Source of the DNA: Arctopsyche grandis
Taxonomy: Eukaryota > Arthropoda > Insecta > Trichoptera > Hydropsychidae
DNA: 64,000 nucleotides
NCBI RefSeq assembly: GCF_051622035.1
Contig: NC_135356.1
Location: 12,138,079 to 12,202,078 of the forward strand
Direction: 5' to 3'
Below, in pieces: positions 53,560 to 64,000 of the stretch. Every line of letters starts with the position of its first letter. The first letter of the stretch is position 1. The notes beneath the pieces were generated by a model. It was not told the DNA's origin. It saw only the letters and a program-made list of their open reading frames with translations, and did not search any database. The translations under genes and the position numbers were made by a program.

Positions 53560-55313
53560 CAGTTACCGGAATTGTGAGGAACAAGATGATTGCGGTGGCG
53601 ATATCAGGAAATGACGAATTTATAGTGTAAAAATCACAAATGAAGAGCTTCGCCAAATTATGAACACTGTCGATCTTCTATATTTTTTCTCTTAAGCACG
53701 AACGGAAATCAAGCACCTGGTTAGGTAGTGACTTGTCAAAGTCATTGACATATTGGTCGGCTAAAGATTTGGCTTCACGATATAAGTCGTCATCTGATAA
53801 TTGAATGAGATTTTTACTTTGTAGGAAGGCGAACTTTGAAATAATATCGTTAAAATATGTAAAACGAACCTTCAATTGCATCAAGGCAACGTCTAGTGCC
53901 GCATTAAAAATTGTTATTTCAAACTCTTTCAATGAATCTTGGAATCGTGTATCATTACTAAGTTCATTGAAGTGCTTTTTGACAAAATATTGACGATTCG
54001 ATGTCAGTTTTGACTCCAAACCCCATTTTGTTGCAATCGTTGATGAAATTGTTACAAATCCTTCAAATTTATTCCTAAAACGATTGAGATTGTCGTATGC
54101 ATTTTTGATCATCGACTGAGCACTGCTAACATCGATGTTTTTTGATTGTAGGAGCTTTGATAAAAAGTTGAGAGGCTGAAGAATGTTATCAAAAAACACG
54201 AGTAGGAGAATAAATTCGAAACTTTCCATTTTCTTTTTTAGTCCCTTTGCTTCTGATTGTTCATCCTTTCTTTTACTTTTTAAAATTATTTCTGAAAGAC
54301 ATTTTAAAACATCTGTATATGAATTTCGAAGTGCATTGATGGAATCTAGGCTTGAAGACCAACGAGTAGGGTTCAATCTTTTTAAAGTAACTGATGGTGA
54401 ATTTTCCTTAAAAACTTCCCACCTGTTAATGCTGACAGCGAAAAATTTATGAATTTGTTCAACCACATCAAAAAAATAAGAAGCTTTTGGCACATCATAT
54501 ACGGTATCTTTAATGATGAGATTTAAATTATGAGCTGCCCAGTGAATGTAATGAGCGTTTGGTTGGAGTTCAGTTATCATCTTTTTTGGACCGTTGTATG
54601 CACTACTCATTACTCTGGCACCATCGTAACCCTGTCCTCTACATTTCGCAATATCTAGTCCTTTACTTGTCAACAAATCCAAAATAACATTTTTTAAACC
54701 CTCTGCACTTCTGTTTTTAACATTAAAGAACCCCACGAATGATTCCTTTATTTCAACATCAATTGGACGTTGAATTTCATCTTTTTGAACTACAATGTAT
54801 CGAAAAACAACACTCACTTGCTCAATTTTACTCAAATCTCGAGTACCGTCAATTATGATTGAATAGAAAGGCGAAGTGCTTATCTCTTTAAATATTTAAT
54901 TTTCTATTCGTGTCGAAATTAATTGGATGATTTCATTTTGAATTGTCGCGCTCAAATAAGTCTCAGAACCTGCTTTATGTTTGGCTATCAATGATTCCAA
55001 AAGTGGATCATAAGTTGCCAGAAGTTTAATAAAAGAAAGAAAATTTGAAGGATTTTTAGAAGACACGAAATTTTCTTGATGGCATCGAAATTCCAAATTA
55101 CATTTAGCCAATGTTAATATTACATTAATAATACGATGAATGACTTGACGCCAGTAGTTTACACGACTTTTCAATTCTGACGAGATACATATACATATTC
55201 ATCAATTGTCTCAGAATTTTTCCACAAATCGTACGTAAAACAGGGTTTAGTGTGTACCTCAGATTTTGCGTGAATTGAATTTTTTTTTGAAAGTTAAGTT
55301 GTAAAATTGACAT
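53560..55313 (-). pseudogene. hAT transposase, ZMYM1-like
   Basis: The 385-codon frame from 54835 holds the RNase H-like core: a GFFNVKNRSAEGLKNVILD stretch, CRGQGYDGARVMSSAYNG (second catalytic aspartate region in GQGYDGA), HYIHWAAHNLNLIIKD, and LNPTRWSS, then a long helical insert. Upstream frames (55174-54896) carry NFLSFIKLLATYDPLLE and IIIDGTRDLSKIEQVSVVFR (first catalytic aspartate, D in DGTRD, across a stop and frame break). The TTF zinc finger N-terminus is degraded. The C-terminal dimerisation half lies beyond the inner hAT at 51780-51950. Several stops, so inactive. Confidence 0.85.
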
Positions 55314-55539
55314 ACATATATGTACAAGGGTAGGAGAGAATTCTCAGATATATGTACATAACATAAAACGAGATGCGAATAGGTTGAAAAATAAAGTAGT
55401 GTTTAAAAAATTGTTACAAAAAAATTAACAGAAAAAGTTAAAAAAAATCAGTGAAAAAGATCCGCCGCTTAGCGGCGCCCCCGAAGTCTCGGCGCCCCCC
55501 CGCATTGTGGGGTCTGTGGGTGTGGTAGCTACGCCACTG

Positions 55540-56455
55540 GCAAGTCAACAAGACAAACTCGCACTTATAGATTGCAATTTACTCGCATTTAGAGATTGCA
55601 ATTTACCGGCAAATTTCATTTACCGGCTAACCCTTTGACGTCTTTTCTGTTGAAAGCCCGCCACGCTGAAAATTTCGCCAACATTTCCAGCTAGAATTAT
55701 TTAGAAATCCAATAGAAAGCAGATATAAAAATTGAAGCTAATCCAAACAAACCCTAGATCACTACCCTAGATAATTACCGCCGAGGATTTCGAGTTTTGT
55801 AAAGGTGTGTTTAGACTCTCTAATATATCTTGCAATAATATAAAATAAACAAAAGAAGTATTAATATAGAATGCATTTTTCCAAAACTAGTTCCATCTTC
55901 TTCATTGTTGTTAAAATGTAATGCTCACAATCTAAATGCCATGACACAATCTAAAATACTCGGCAGTTAGGGATTTCCATCGGTAAATTCTGCTATGGTT
56001 ATAAATTCTGAAATTCCAGTGAAAACCACTCTTTATAAATGTTGGCAAATGAATGATACGGATTACACGACCCATGTTTAATGCATTTTTTTCAGTGCTA
56101 TCTGGAAAGACTTAGCGGCTAGTATTCTTGTGTACTTCGTACATGCTCAAAATACAACGCCTATCGACGTTTTTCAGGCCCATGGATGGCAAAACGCTGA
56201 TTGCCGTTGATCAGCATTCAAAGGATTAACAGATAAGCCTTTTGTTCACAATACAATGCAACCAGCCCGGTGATCCTAGTTGCGTCGTTGTTGTATTTTA
56301 AGACTAGTGTGAGATGCACTAGGAAGTGACAGTTTATGATTTTGATATCGTAAGCATTTGGTGTGCATTTGATTGCACGATGGCTCGTGACCTCTATAAA
56401 AGAAAACGGTTTTCTATTGTTTTTGTAATTATCCTATATTCTTTATTATTATAGA
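55540..56455. other. Spacer, nothing recognised
   Basis: 55560-55610 has an ACTCGCATTTAGAGATTGCAAT direct repeat (two copies). Otherwise no coding similarity or terminal repeats were found. Confidence 0.45.
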
Positions 56456-56909
56456 TGCCAGCAGCATAGCTCGGTCGTTAAGCTTCTGCTTAGCGCCGAG
56501 AAGGCGCCGGGTTCGATCCCAGGGCCGGGCCTCGAATGAAAATAAATTTTTCAGAGTATGATGTTGGTTAGACCTGGATTTGTGACTTCAGGTTGATCGT
56601 TTCCTATCAGAGTTTGCCAATTTTCTCTGATTTCATTGTTGAAACGGTTCCCGGAAAAAATTGGCTAAAAATCCCTCCTATACGATATGTCACCTATAAT
56701 TTATTATTAATTAATGTGCAATAAATAAGTTTGTGTACAAATTGATAGATGTCTCATTGATTTGCGAATTTTTCAGTGTCTCGTAATTCAGTGATTTATA
56801 TAAAAACGCTGCATTGTAATTGTAATTTTGTAATTGGCCAGGAAGGCGCATTGGGGTTTACCTGTAAGGCCTTCCTGGTATATATGTAAAAAATAAATAA
56901 ATACAAAAT
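56456..56909 (+). mobile_element. tRNA-derived SINE (copy 2, best preserved)
   Basis: Box A TAGCTCGGTCG at 56467 and box B GGTTCGATCCC at 56510-56520, with the tRNA-like head GGCGCCGGGTTCGATCCCAG. The body TTGTTGAAACGGTTCC, GCATTGGGGTTTACCTG and tail AAAAATAAATAAATAC are shared with 47364-47798. Not a functional tRNA: the acceptor arm does not pair and the sequence continues for 400 bp. Confidence 0.88.
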
Positions 56910-57231
56910 ATTGGAATTAGAAAACTATCCGTGCGTAAAGAATAAGTTTGCGTAAAATGTTTCATATAAATGATGCACTGGCTCACAAGTAAGTATCCAA
57001 ATACGACCATTACGACTTCAACACGATCGTTGTTAGCAATTCTCGCCGTTTTCATACAAAACAATATTTCCTTATATAGCATTCAAAGGGTTGAATACAA
57101 AATAAATCAAAACAACAGGCTTTTAAAAATTTAAATCAAATAAAAGGCGTCATATTAAATCAATTAAATCGGAAGAAAGAGACATGCTATGAATGTATGT
57201 ACATACTTAATTCGGTCATTCATGGGCAGGG
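56910..57231. other. AT-rich spacer
   Basis: Nothing recognisable. Confidence 0.5.
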
Positions 57232-57368
57232 TTGTTCACCCCATATCGGCTAGAAAATTTGCACATTCGCCGATGGTTTACTGTATACTGTTATAGAAGT
57301 ACGGGTATGCCTACACTTGCGATGTTTATTCTTGAATTAGATTTCATAACGTATGGTGTGTTTTATCA

Positions 57369-57776
57369 TTGGTTGAAGGACAAGATCACGACGAAAGATT
57401 TATTTTTTGTTTGAAATCGCCCCGGGCAGGAGAGTCTGTCTCTTTTTGGACGATGAGAACAGAAATATTTGTGTTCCAAGGCGCAGGTCCAAAACGTTAT
57501 GCCTCGGGGGCCAAAGAGGTTTATAAATTGATCATCCGAACCACAACTTGGCCAAGTACGACAAACTGGCGTGATGATGTCTTCAGCGTTTTCGGTACAC
57601 ACCCACCCACAAGTATTATAATATTAACTTTAAACAGACTACAGTGCTATGCATGTACATACATATGTATACCGATTCAACTTCATATCCTCTTGCCTGT
57701 GGCGTTCTTACAATTCATCACTGCTAAAAACTCAACCTCTCTGACTCGATTCCAAAAAAGGAGTATTAAAAAATGA
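57369..57776 (+). CDS. Unrecognised 135-codon open frame
   Basis: It opens MVEGQDHDERFIFCLKSPRA and includes RTEIFVFQGAGPKRYASGAK and TTNWRDDVFSVFGTHPP before becoming hydrophobic and low-complexity. Composition over 57380-57610 is GC-richer than the surroundings. The minus strand is also open over the same stretch. No family is recognised. It may be an exon, a retroelement piece or chance. Confidence 0.25.
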   Translation: MVEGQDHDERFIFCLKSPRAGESVSFWTMRTEIFVFQGAGPKRYASGAKEVYKLIIRTTTWPSTTNWRDDVFSVFGTHPPTSIIILTLNRLQCYACTYICIPIQLHILLPVAFLQFITAKNSTSLTRFQKRSIKK

Positions 57777-58598
57777 TTATATTCGATCAGAAGCGTTGAA
57801 ACGCGTTGAAAGCGTTTTTGTATCGTAGCTAGCAATTTTTCTTCTCCAAATCGGCCAACTTTGTTTGGGTATTCCTTTTGTATAAATTTAGATCATTTTT
57901 AGTATATTGTAAAATAGTACTATAAACAATATGTACATTAATTTGTCTATTTTATTTTTTAAATAACTTTAAAAATTTGGTTCCGTGTTAACGGCTCTTG
58001 AACGCAGCTACATATCTGTCGAATAATCAGTTCAGCGATTTGTTGCATCAAAAATCTTTCGTGAAGAATCTAAACGATAAACTAATTATGTAGTAGTGGC
58101 TGGAATATTTTTCTGGAACTGGGATTAATATCATTAAACAATAGATCAAACACCATAGATTCTTTCTTCGCGATCAATTGTGTACAACATACATCGTACT
58201 TTTTTAAATGAATTTAGGTTGTCTTATTGTATACTTGTGGATTACTGTTGAAAGTTATGTACAGCTTGTAACACACCCGAACTATAATTCCGGGAAATAA
58301 CGGGATAGCAGGTATAGCTTCAGTCCGCATAGAGCTAGGTATTTTATGTTCTATTGTCTTTGCAACTACCAGATGTATGTATTTCTTCTAGGATGTTGAG
58401 TATTGGTTTGTCATCGAAGGAACAATGTCCTAGATGTGTGATTGGGTGTTTTTCTGCCAAATTTTTATTCTGATTAAAATTTTCAACACTATATTTCTCA
58501 CGCAATATTTATCAGAAGGTAAGATTTTTGCACTACTCGCATTCACTTCATTTTTTATATTAATATGATTTATACAAATGCTGATAAAATTAAAGAGG
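57777..58598. other. AT-rich DNA, nothing recognised
   Basis: No coding similarity or repeat structure was noticed. Confidence 0.5.
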
Positions 58599-59056
58599 GG
58601 CCGATTTAAGTTTACACGGTGTCACGACAAATCATTCACGGATTTTACACTCAACTTAAATCGATAACATTAAAGCAAATAAATTTTCAATGTAAAGCAT
58701 TGTCAACAAAACGAATATGGGTAATAGACTCTGTTGTCGTCACTAGGGATTACAATACTGAAATTACCGATACCGGTGGTATCAGTATTTGACCGAAAAC
58801 AAGTTTTTGGTACTACCAGTACTATAAACTAAATAAAAGCTTTTGAAAATCCGCAGATTTATCAAAATAATTGATCTGACTTTTACAAACGATTGCAGTG
58901 ATCATAATTTACACGTTAATTTGAACTCTATATGATTTGATACATGTGTCATTGCATCGATCAAAAACTATAAACCGTTGAGTGTAAAATCCGTGAGTGA
59001 TTTGTCGCGGAACCAGTTTACACACAGGCGGCTGAACTCCTAGGCGCGGCCCTGCA
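58599..59056. mobile_element. Foldback element (probable hAT MITE)
   Basis: CGACAAATCATTCACGGATT with TTACACTCAAC at about 58625-58655 is inverted at about 58978-59010 (GTTGAGTGTAAAATCCGTGA, GTGATTTGTCG). Outer parts TTTACAC and GGGCCG also pair (59021, 59046). GGGGCCG and CAGGGCCG ends resemble hAT termini. The middle holds AGGGATTACAATACTG and GATACCGGTGGTATC, maybe a second nested MITE. No clean target duplication was found. Confidence 0.6.
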
Positions 59057-59500
59057 AATTCGACTCAAGTCGTACATATTATTATTTATTCGAATATATG
59101 AAAATCGTGTAAATCGAGAATAAGACTCATTCACAATGACCGGCTGAAATATTTAAAATATAAATTTTGCGCAAAAACGGTGTCCTAGATGGGAGGGGAA
59201 ATACCATGTTCTCCCTGGCGCCCTTTAATTTACGTATTCATATCTTTTGCGAAGCGCATTGCACGGATGAGACCCGAGGGGGTGGTGGTTCTCAAACTTG
59301 GAGTCGCTTCAATATCGAACAAGTACATATTGTCGAAATCTCAAAAAAAAAAACCGTACAGAAAGGTTGGAATTTTGAGATCTACATATATAGAATAACA
59401 GTTCGTTGTGTGTGTGTAATTCGTTTCTCATTGGCTGTCGTCATGTCGTTTCTGATTGGCTGTCGTTAAATCTACTATATAAAACAATAAAGTTTGTTCG
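59057..59500. other. Spacer with repetitive flanks
   Basis: The 100-codon frame at 59167-59469 has no known domain. The repeat TTCTCATTGGCTGTCGTCATG / TTTCTGATTGGCTGTCGTTA (59428-59468) is a short tandem duplication. Confidence 0.45.
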
Positions 59501-59569
59501 TATATGTATGTATTTATGTATGTACCTACGTATTTCTCGTCAACAGTCTATTGTTCTGACGCCATCGAA

Positions 59570-59930
59570 CAAATAATTCGCTTTTATCCGATTCAAAGGA
59601 TTCGAAGTTTCCAAGGGCGCAGACGCCGAGGGTGGAGCCCTAGGGGGCGCAGACCCCGGGGGTGTACATATAAATTTTTATAAGAGACTTACTATATGCT
59701 TGTTTGTTCGTGGAAGTCAATTTAATAAAAAAAAACAAAAGGGTATTCAAATAAATGTATATAAAATAAAACTATTCAAATAAATTTAATAAAATGTTTA
59801 CTATCATATTAGTCATGTTTATATTACAAATACCGAGCGAAGCCGGGTAATAAAGCTATATTCAAATAAATTTAATAAAAAATAAATGAATGTGATGAAT
59901 ACCGAACGAAGCCGAGTGGAAACAATATTA
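59570..59930 (-). mobile_element. Helentron-like repeat fragments, reverse orientation
   Basis: AATACCGAGCGAAGCCGGGTAA (about 59830-59851) and ATACCGAACGAAGCCGAGT (about 59900) are complements of the left end of the 48708 element. 59615-59665 is a GC-rich GGGCGCAGA(C/G)... stretch like its interior. Confidence 0.5.
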
Positions 59931-60276
59931 TTGTATAAATAGTCAAATTACATTAAAGATGGGTGACATAAAAAACACTTGTATATAAAAATGCAATATT
60001 TTATTCAGAATAAATACAAACAAACAGTGATATCTTAAAACTAACAGTTTTATATTATTTTACATATACATATGTCGTCTTTATGTAATGTACGAATTTT
60101 AATTCAATTTCAAATGCTTTTCAAAAGGTCGTATCTCCATAAGTAACAATACCAATACATAAATGAAATACTTTGGATTCTGAGCTAGTTGAACAAACGC
60201 ACTGCTCTTTGATTAAATGTAATTCAAACTCTTATTTATATAAAATTCTTATTATGCGTAACGTACATGTGTTATG
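59931..60276. other. AT-rich spacer
   Basis: Nothing recognisable. Confidence 0.5.
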
Positions 60277-60467
60277 GGGTAATTGGATTATTAGTCACAT
60301 TGCGGTGGTCACAAAGACAATTTTTGCCATTAAAATCGCGAATACGCAATATTTGCAACTCGAGTTTTCGTTAGTATGATAGTTATCGTTAGTATGATGG
60401 ACTTTTCGGCTGCCAGATGTTCCGTTATAGAGATTTTAGTGACTTTGTGACCAGTAATCACCGAACC
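60277..60467. mobile_element. GGTTCGG-family MITE (copy 2), reverse orientation
   Basis: It runs from GGGTAATTGGATTATTAGTCAC to GACCAGTAATCACCGAACC and is flanked by GTGTTATG (60269-60276) and GTGTTACG (60468-60475), 7 of 8 equal. It is related over its whole length to 36311-36482. Confidence 0.8.
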
Positions 60468-60599
60468 GTGTTACGGCTATTGATATAAATATGGCGTTAT
60501 TATAAAGAGAGGGGGGGGGGTGCAAGGAGATTTGGATAGTGTGATTAAGTTCATTTTTTTTTACTTATTTATTAAATTATTAATCATTTATTAAATCAA

Positions 60600-60765
60600 T
60601 CAAGCCTCACCCCCTATGCTCCTCCTACCCCATCAACTTTCCCTTCTCTCCCCACTTACCCTTCTCAAGAGGTATAGGAAAATATGAGGAAGGAGAGGAA
60701 GAGGGGGAAGGGCGGGGGAGAGAAATAGATGAGGTAAGGGATTGAGTAATTGATAATAACCAGAT
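60600..60765. repeat. Pyrimidine-rich then purine-rich tract
   Basis: 60602-60672 is C/T-rich and 60675-60750 is A/G-rich on the same strand, so the two halves can pair imperfectly or form triplex-prone DNA. Confidence 0.6.
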
Positions 60766-60797
60766 TTACCATGTGACAATTTGATATAAGTACATAT

Positions 60798-60798
60798 G

Positions 60799-60886
<88 letters not shown>
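60798..60886. repeat. (AT)n microsatellite
   Basis: About 89 bp of alternating AT with one ATGTAT interruption near 60856. Confidence 0.95.
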
Positions 60887-60888
<2 letters not shown>

Positions 60889-61240
60889 TTTTTTAAGGAT
60901 TTACATACATAGAATAAATAGGCTGGAGTGAAAATTGAAAACTTTATTTAGAAAGCTTGCGTCTTTTGTCGTGACAAAGTTATATGATAATTTTCATCGA
61001 TTTCAAATCATGTCTTATGACTTCAACTGAACAGCACATGTCGAAAGAATACACATAAAATGAGATTTTCTTTAATTTATATTTTATTAAAAGTTACGAT
61101 CGTTTAAATGCATGTATGTATGTACATATATTATGTACAAAAATACATGAGATAACAATAGCCATATATTGAAGTTTGAGTACGTTGATTGTGATGAGTT
61201 TTGGCCGATTAACAAGAATTCAAATTCACTGTACATATAT
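60887..61240. other. AT-rich spacer
   Basis: Nothing recognisable. Confidence 0.5.
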
Positions 61241-61289
61241 AGGTCTGTTCATACCTATCCAGCACGAACCGGCAGGTATGAACAGACCT
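61241..61289. repeat. Perfect hairpin, 16-bp arms
   Basis: AGGTCTGTTCATACCT, a 17-base loop, then the exact complement AGGTATGAACAGACCT. It is flanked by TATA-rich DNA; a tiny foldback element is likely. Confidence 0.9.
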
Positions 61290-61942
61290 TTATACGAAGT
61301 CTCCACACAACAAGCATCGAGCTCGTAACGGGTAATTTGTGTGGCGAAAATGATCTTTTTAGAAAAAATCATTTTCTTCAAAATCCCTATGCCATTTTGA
61401 TTATAAACTATAATAAAGTTCTTTATACGTACATCAATCTTTATTAAAATTATAAAAAAGGAACAAAAAACGAACATACGAATTTCATGAAAAATAAACA
61501 CGTCAAATTGTCATTTTTTGATGTATTGGGAGATCATAGCAAAATGTAACAATACATTTCACTTTAGCGCCCCATTACGTTAAAATATTGCATTTCGTTG
61601 TGTTTATATTTCATAAAATAAGTATTTTCATGTTTTTTTTGTATTTAAAAATACACATTCATACGTGACTTATAGTTCATAATAGCTTTTATAAACAAAA
61701 TGACATTGGGACTGATAAAAAAATGATGACTTTCCAAAGACCATTTCCACCATACAATTAATACCTATTGTGAGCGTGACACACGTTGTATGAAAACTTT
61801 GCTTAAAATGGCGACTTTGAACGGTAGAAATTAATCATAACTGACTCAATTAAACTGTAATAAATAACTGTTTTTTTTTAATGCATTTCTTTTTCCAGAG
61901 TTTATTATGTAATGGCCAGTCAAAATTAGGACTCAATGCTTA
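61290..61942. other. AT-rich spacer
   Basis: No coding similarity or repeats were noticed. Confidence 0.5.
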
Positions 61943-61950
61943 CTTATGAC

Positions 61951-62052
61951 TAGTCACCGGAGTCTGAGGGGGCCGTGTATTGTTCAAAGGTTGTAAATGC
62001 ATTGTTAAAGGTTTGCCGTACAATGGATAGCACTGTGACTATCCTACCTCTA
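61951..62052 (+). mobile_element. 102-bp hAT-type MITE (copy 3)
   Basis: TAGTCACCGGAG to ATCCTACCTCTA with an exact 8-bp duplication CTTATGAC at 61943-61950 and 62053-62060. Same length as copies 1 and 2. Confidence 0.92.
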
Positions 62053-62060
62053 CTTATGAC

Positions 62061-62673
62061 CACACGTTCGCAAGGGGCTCATGAACACCCAATACGCTCA
62101 TGAACAAACGCTCTCGGCACTTACCGACGAACATGTCCTTACAAAGTGCTTGGAGACAAACACGGGCACGCAAGGCGCTCACCGAAAACCACAGAGACAT
62201 AAAGTGGACGAACATCTAGCAAATTTGCACGTGTGTGATCATATGAGAGCATTGATTTCAAATTTGGACGGGTCATGAAAAATGTGTGCCATTATTTGTG
62301 TTCTTCGAAAAATAGAGAAACATGATTTCGCAATTTAATTTTTAAATCAGATACTATTTATTTGATATACATTATTCTGATTTTTGATTCAATTTATTGG
62401 TTATAGAGAGGCAAGCTTTCAAAAACTACTAGGTTCGGTTTTTCGTGCACGTAAATACATATGTATGTGTGTGTGTGTGTGTGCGTTTAATATTCAGGTG
62501 TTTCATTTACACTTTTGATTATAATAATATTATATATTTATGTAATTAGCACTTCAACTGCAGTGGTTCAATTTACTTTGACGAAATACAATTGATATTA
62601 AATAACAACGAAATAATTGAAAATAAATACAATATTTAATACACCCAGTAATATTGAAACAACTATATGCATG

Positions 62674-62727
<54 letters not shown>

Positions 62728-63117
62728 GTATTATTAATACTATTATAAATATTTATGAAGCAATAAAAATAGATAATAGCGCTTTAGTCACAGTATCGTG
62801 TATAAAAACAACAGCTGAAGCACAAACATAATCTTATATCTACATGTTAATAATTAATAGTATGTATATACGAATGTGTGCAATTATGACAAATTTTCCA
62901 TTATGTGATTTTTTTTTTTTTATTTCTTTTATGATAATTATACATTTATATGTGTTATTTTAGTAATCCATTACCATTTTACCAGTAAATCCGTAGACTT
63001 CTACTAGTATCATAAAATAAATTAACAAAATGATGATTGAAAACACGAAAAATCTGTGCATATACATATGTATGTATGTACCTATATTTTTGAGATTTTA
63101 ATGTATGTTATGTATGT
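62061..63117. other. Spacer with microsatellites
   Basis: (TG)n at about 62465-62482 and (AT)n at about 62675-62725. 62060-62250 is less AT-rich with repeated CGAACA and GCTCA words but no recognisable gene. The rest is featureless. Confidence 0.55.
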
Positions 63118-63127
63118 ATGTATTTTA

Positions 63128-63370
63128 AAAATCGGTACGTGACGATTGGGCGCCCAGGACGATCGGTCGACCAGTGTTACTCGTCACTGCGTCAACTGGA
63201 CGACGAGACTGGTGGGCACTGCGTCAATTGGGCCCTGCGTCAATTGGGCGATCGTCGACTGGGCGACAGCGACTGGGTGACCGCCGACTCGGCCCGCTGG
63301 TGAAGTGGTCGCCAAGCTTACGTAAACTCTGCGTTTTGCGAGGAACGACCGCGACCGTCTCCGTTATAGG
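63128..63370. repeat. GC-rich degenerate short repeats
   Basis: Words such as CTGCGTCAATTGGGC, GCGTCAACTGGACGAC, CGACTGGGCGACAGCGACTG and GACGATCGGTCGACCAGTG recur with a loose period of about 15-25 bp. All six frames are unusually open as a consequence. No protein family was recognised. Confidence 0.6.
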
Positions 63371-63409
63371 AATTTCCGATGCACTGACAAATATTCTACC
63401 TACATACAT

Positions 63410-64000
63410 ATGCTTTATACCGCTTTATTTTTCGTTTCAGTTTTACCAATTTTTCGTAACAACACGAATGATACTATTAATTTTTTTCGCTATATTATAT
63501 TACATATGCTGGAATTTTATATTAAACGTACTTTTATAAATACATGTGTAGCACCTTTTCACAAAAAATAATTGTAAGATGACAAATCATATGTACCTAC
63601 ATATTCTCCAAAATAATATAAAAGAAAAATGATCGATTGAATCTTTCGCGCAGTGCTTTTAGTTTGTTTTCAAACGGACACACTTTTTTTCTTTTAAATG
63701 TTATATTTCAGTTTTATCAATTGGATAAATTCACACTCTATTCTCAATTTTCCCAACATTATATTAGTTATACATAATTACAAAATATTTTCTAGTAGCG
63801 ATTCTCAAAGTTTTCAAGATTATATTTTTTTTCAATGATGAAATACGTTTACGAAAAAAAGCGCATACTTAAATTCGTTCGCGGAGCTCGAATAATTTTT
63901 TCCAATTCGAATATGATATTGATTTTTGCTGGTTGGTGATCGTTTACGAGATATGAGCGTTTAAAAAAATGCGCGATTTTTACAGTTTTTTGGCTTTTGC
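63410..64000. other. AT-rich spacer to the window end
   Basis: Nothing recognisable. Confidence 0.5.

Larger units (their letters stand above)
51640..55539 (-). mobile_element. hAT (ZMYM1-like) transposon, outermost of a three-level nest
   Basis: The right end reads CCGCCGCTTAGCGGCGCCCC, a GGGG-rich stretch and GGTAGCTACGCCACTG at 55539 (complement CAGTGGCGTAGCTACC, a common hAT terminus). A matching GGCGCC/CCGCTAAAT-type subterminal block lies at about 51650-51705, but the exact left terminus was not found. The transposase runs on the minus strand with its C-terminus at 51780-51950 and the rest above 53560, because a second hAT element (51960-53555) split it. Confidence 0.75.

Noticed and set aside
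56467..56540. A tRNA gene (good A and B boxes)
   Set aside because: No acceptor stem pairing or anticodon arm, and the homologous body and tail show it to be a SINE.
63174..63539. 121-codon open frame
   Set aside because: It runs through degenerate GC-rich repeats that are open in several frames, then AT-rich DNA.

Overview
The window is AT-rich, gene-poor eukaryotic DNA, almost certainly from an insect. The basis is a ZAD-type C2H2 zinc-finger gene with short GT-AG introns (the ZAD domain is known mainly from insects), many microsatellite-like ACATACATATGTATGT tracts, and a dense mix of hAT, Tc1, piggyBac, Harbinger, MULE-like, Gypsy, LINE and SINE remnants. The order of insect cannot be told from the sequence. 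No rRNA gene, functional tRNA gene, CRISPR array or bacterial operon was seen. The only convincing host gene is the ZAD zinc-finger gene at about 33.8-35.3 kb (minus strand), with a finger-less paralogue at about 42.3-42.6 kb. Nearly everything else is transposon-derived.

Layout. 0-2.4 kb: a Jockey-like LINE remnant split by a block of degenerate ACTTCCGG repeats, then three tiny hAT MITEs with 8-bp target duplications. 2.6-5.9 kb: a GC-richer block with exon-like pieces of unknown identity. 5.9-9.1 kb: Tc1 remnants, a piggyBac-like MITE, and next to it a 2.1-kb TTAA-flanked element carrying a broken Mutator-like transposase. 9.1-31.2 kb: a mosaic of segmental duplications built from a defective Gypsy-like element (three 316-bp LTRs, a protease motif, integrase scraps). 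Two parts of that element have become tandem arrays: a 174-bp gag unit (about 9.5 copies) and a 621-bp protease-containing unit (1, about 2.3 and 4 copies at three loci). At 23.2-23.7 kb a fragment of the host gene ARMC8 is embedded between pieces of the same LTR.

31.8-44.6 kb: LINE and hAT remnants, then the ZAD gene, a solo LTR, a CR1-like LINE inserted in a hAT remnant, a PIF/Harbinger element, and a duplicated copy of the ZAD neighbourhood. The duplicates act as empty-site controls for several insertions (solo LTR, a 172-bp MITE, an 814-bp MULE-like element, the LINE). 44.6-51.2 kb: hAT, SINE, a Helentron-like element with a 72-bp GC-rich minisatellite, and a Tc1 helix-turn-helix remnant. 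51.6-55.5 kb: three hAT elements nested in each other. 55.5-64 kb: mostly featureless AT-rich DNA with a second SINE, foldback elements, MITEs, (AT)n tracts and a small GC-rich repeat.

No set of genes here works together as a pathway. The value of the window is as a record of transposon nesting, of tandem array birth from retrotransposon coding sequence, and of host gene capture.
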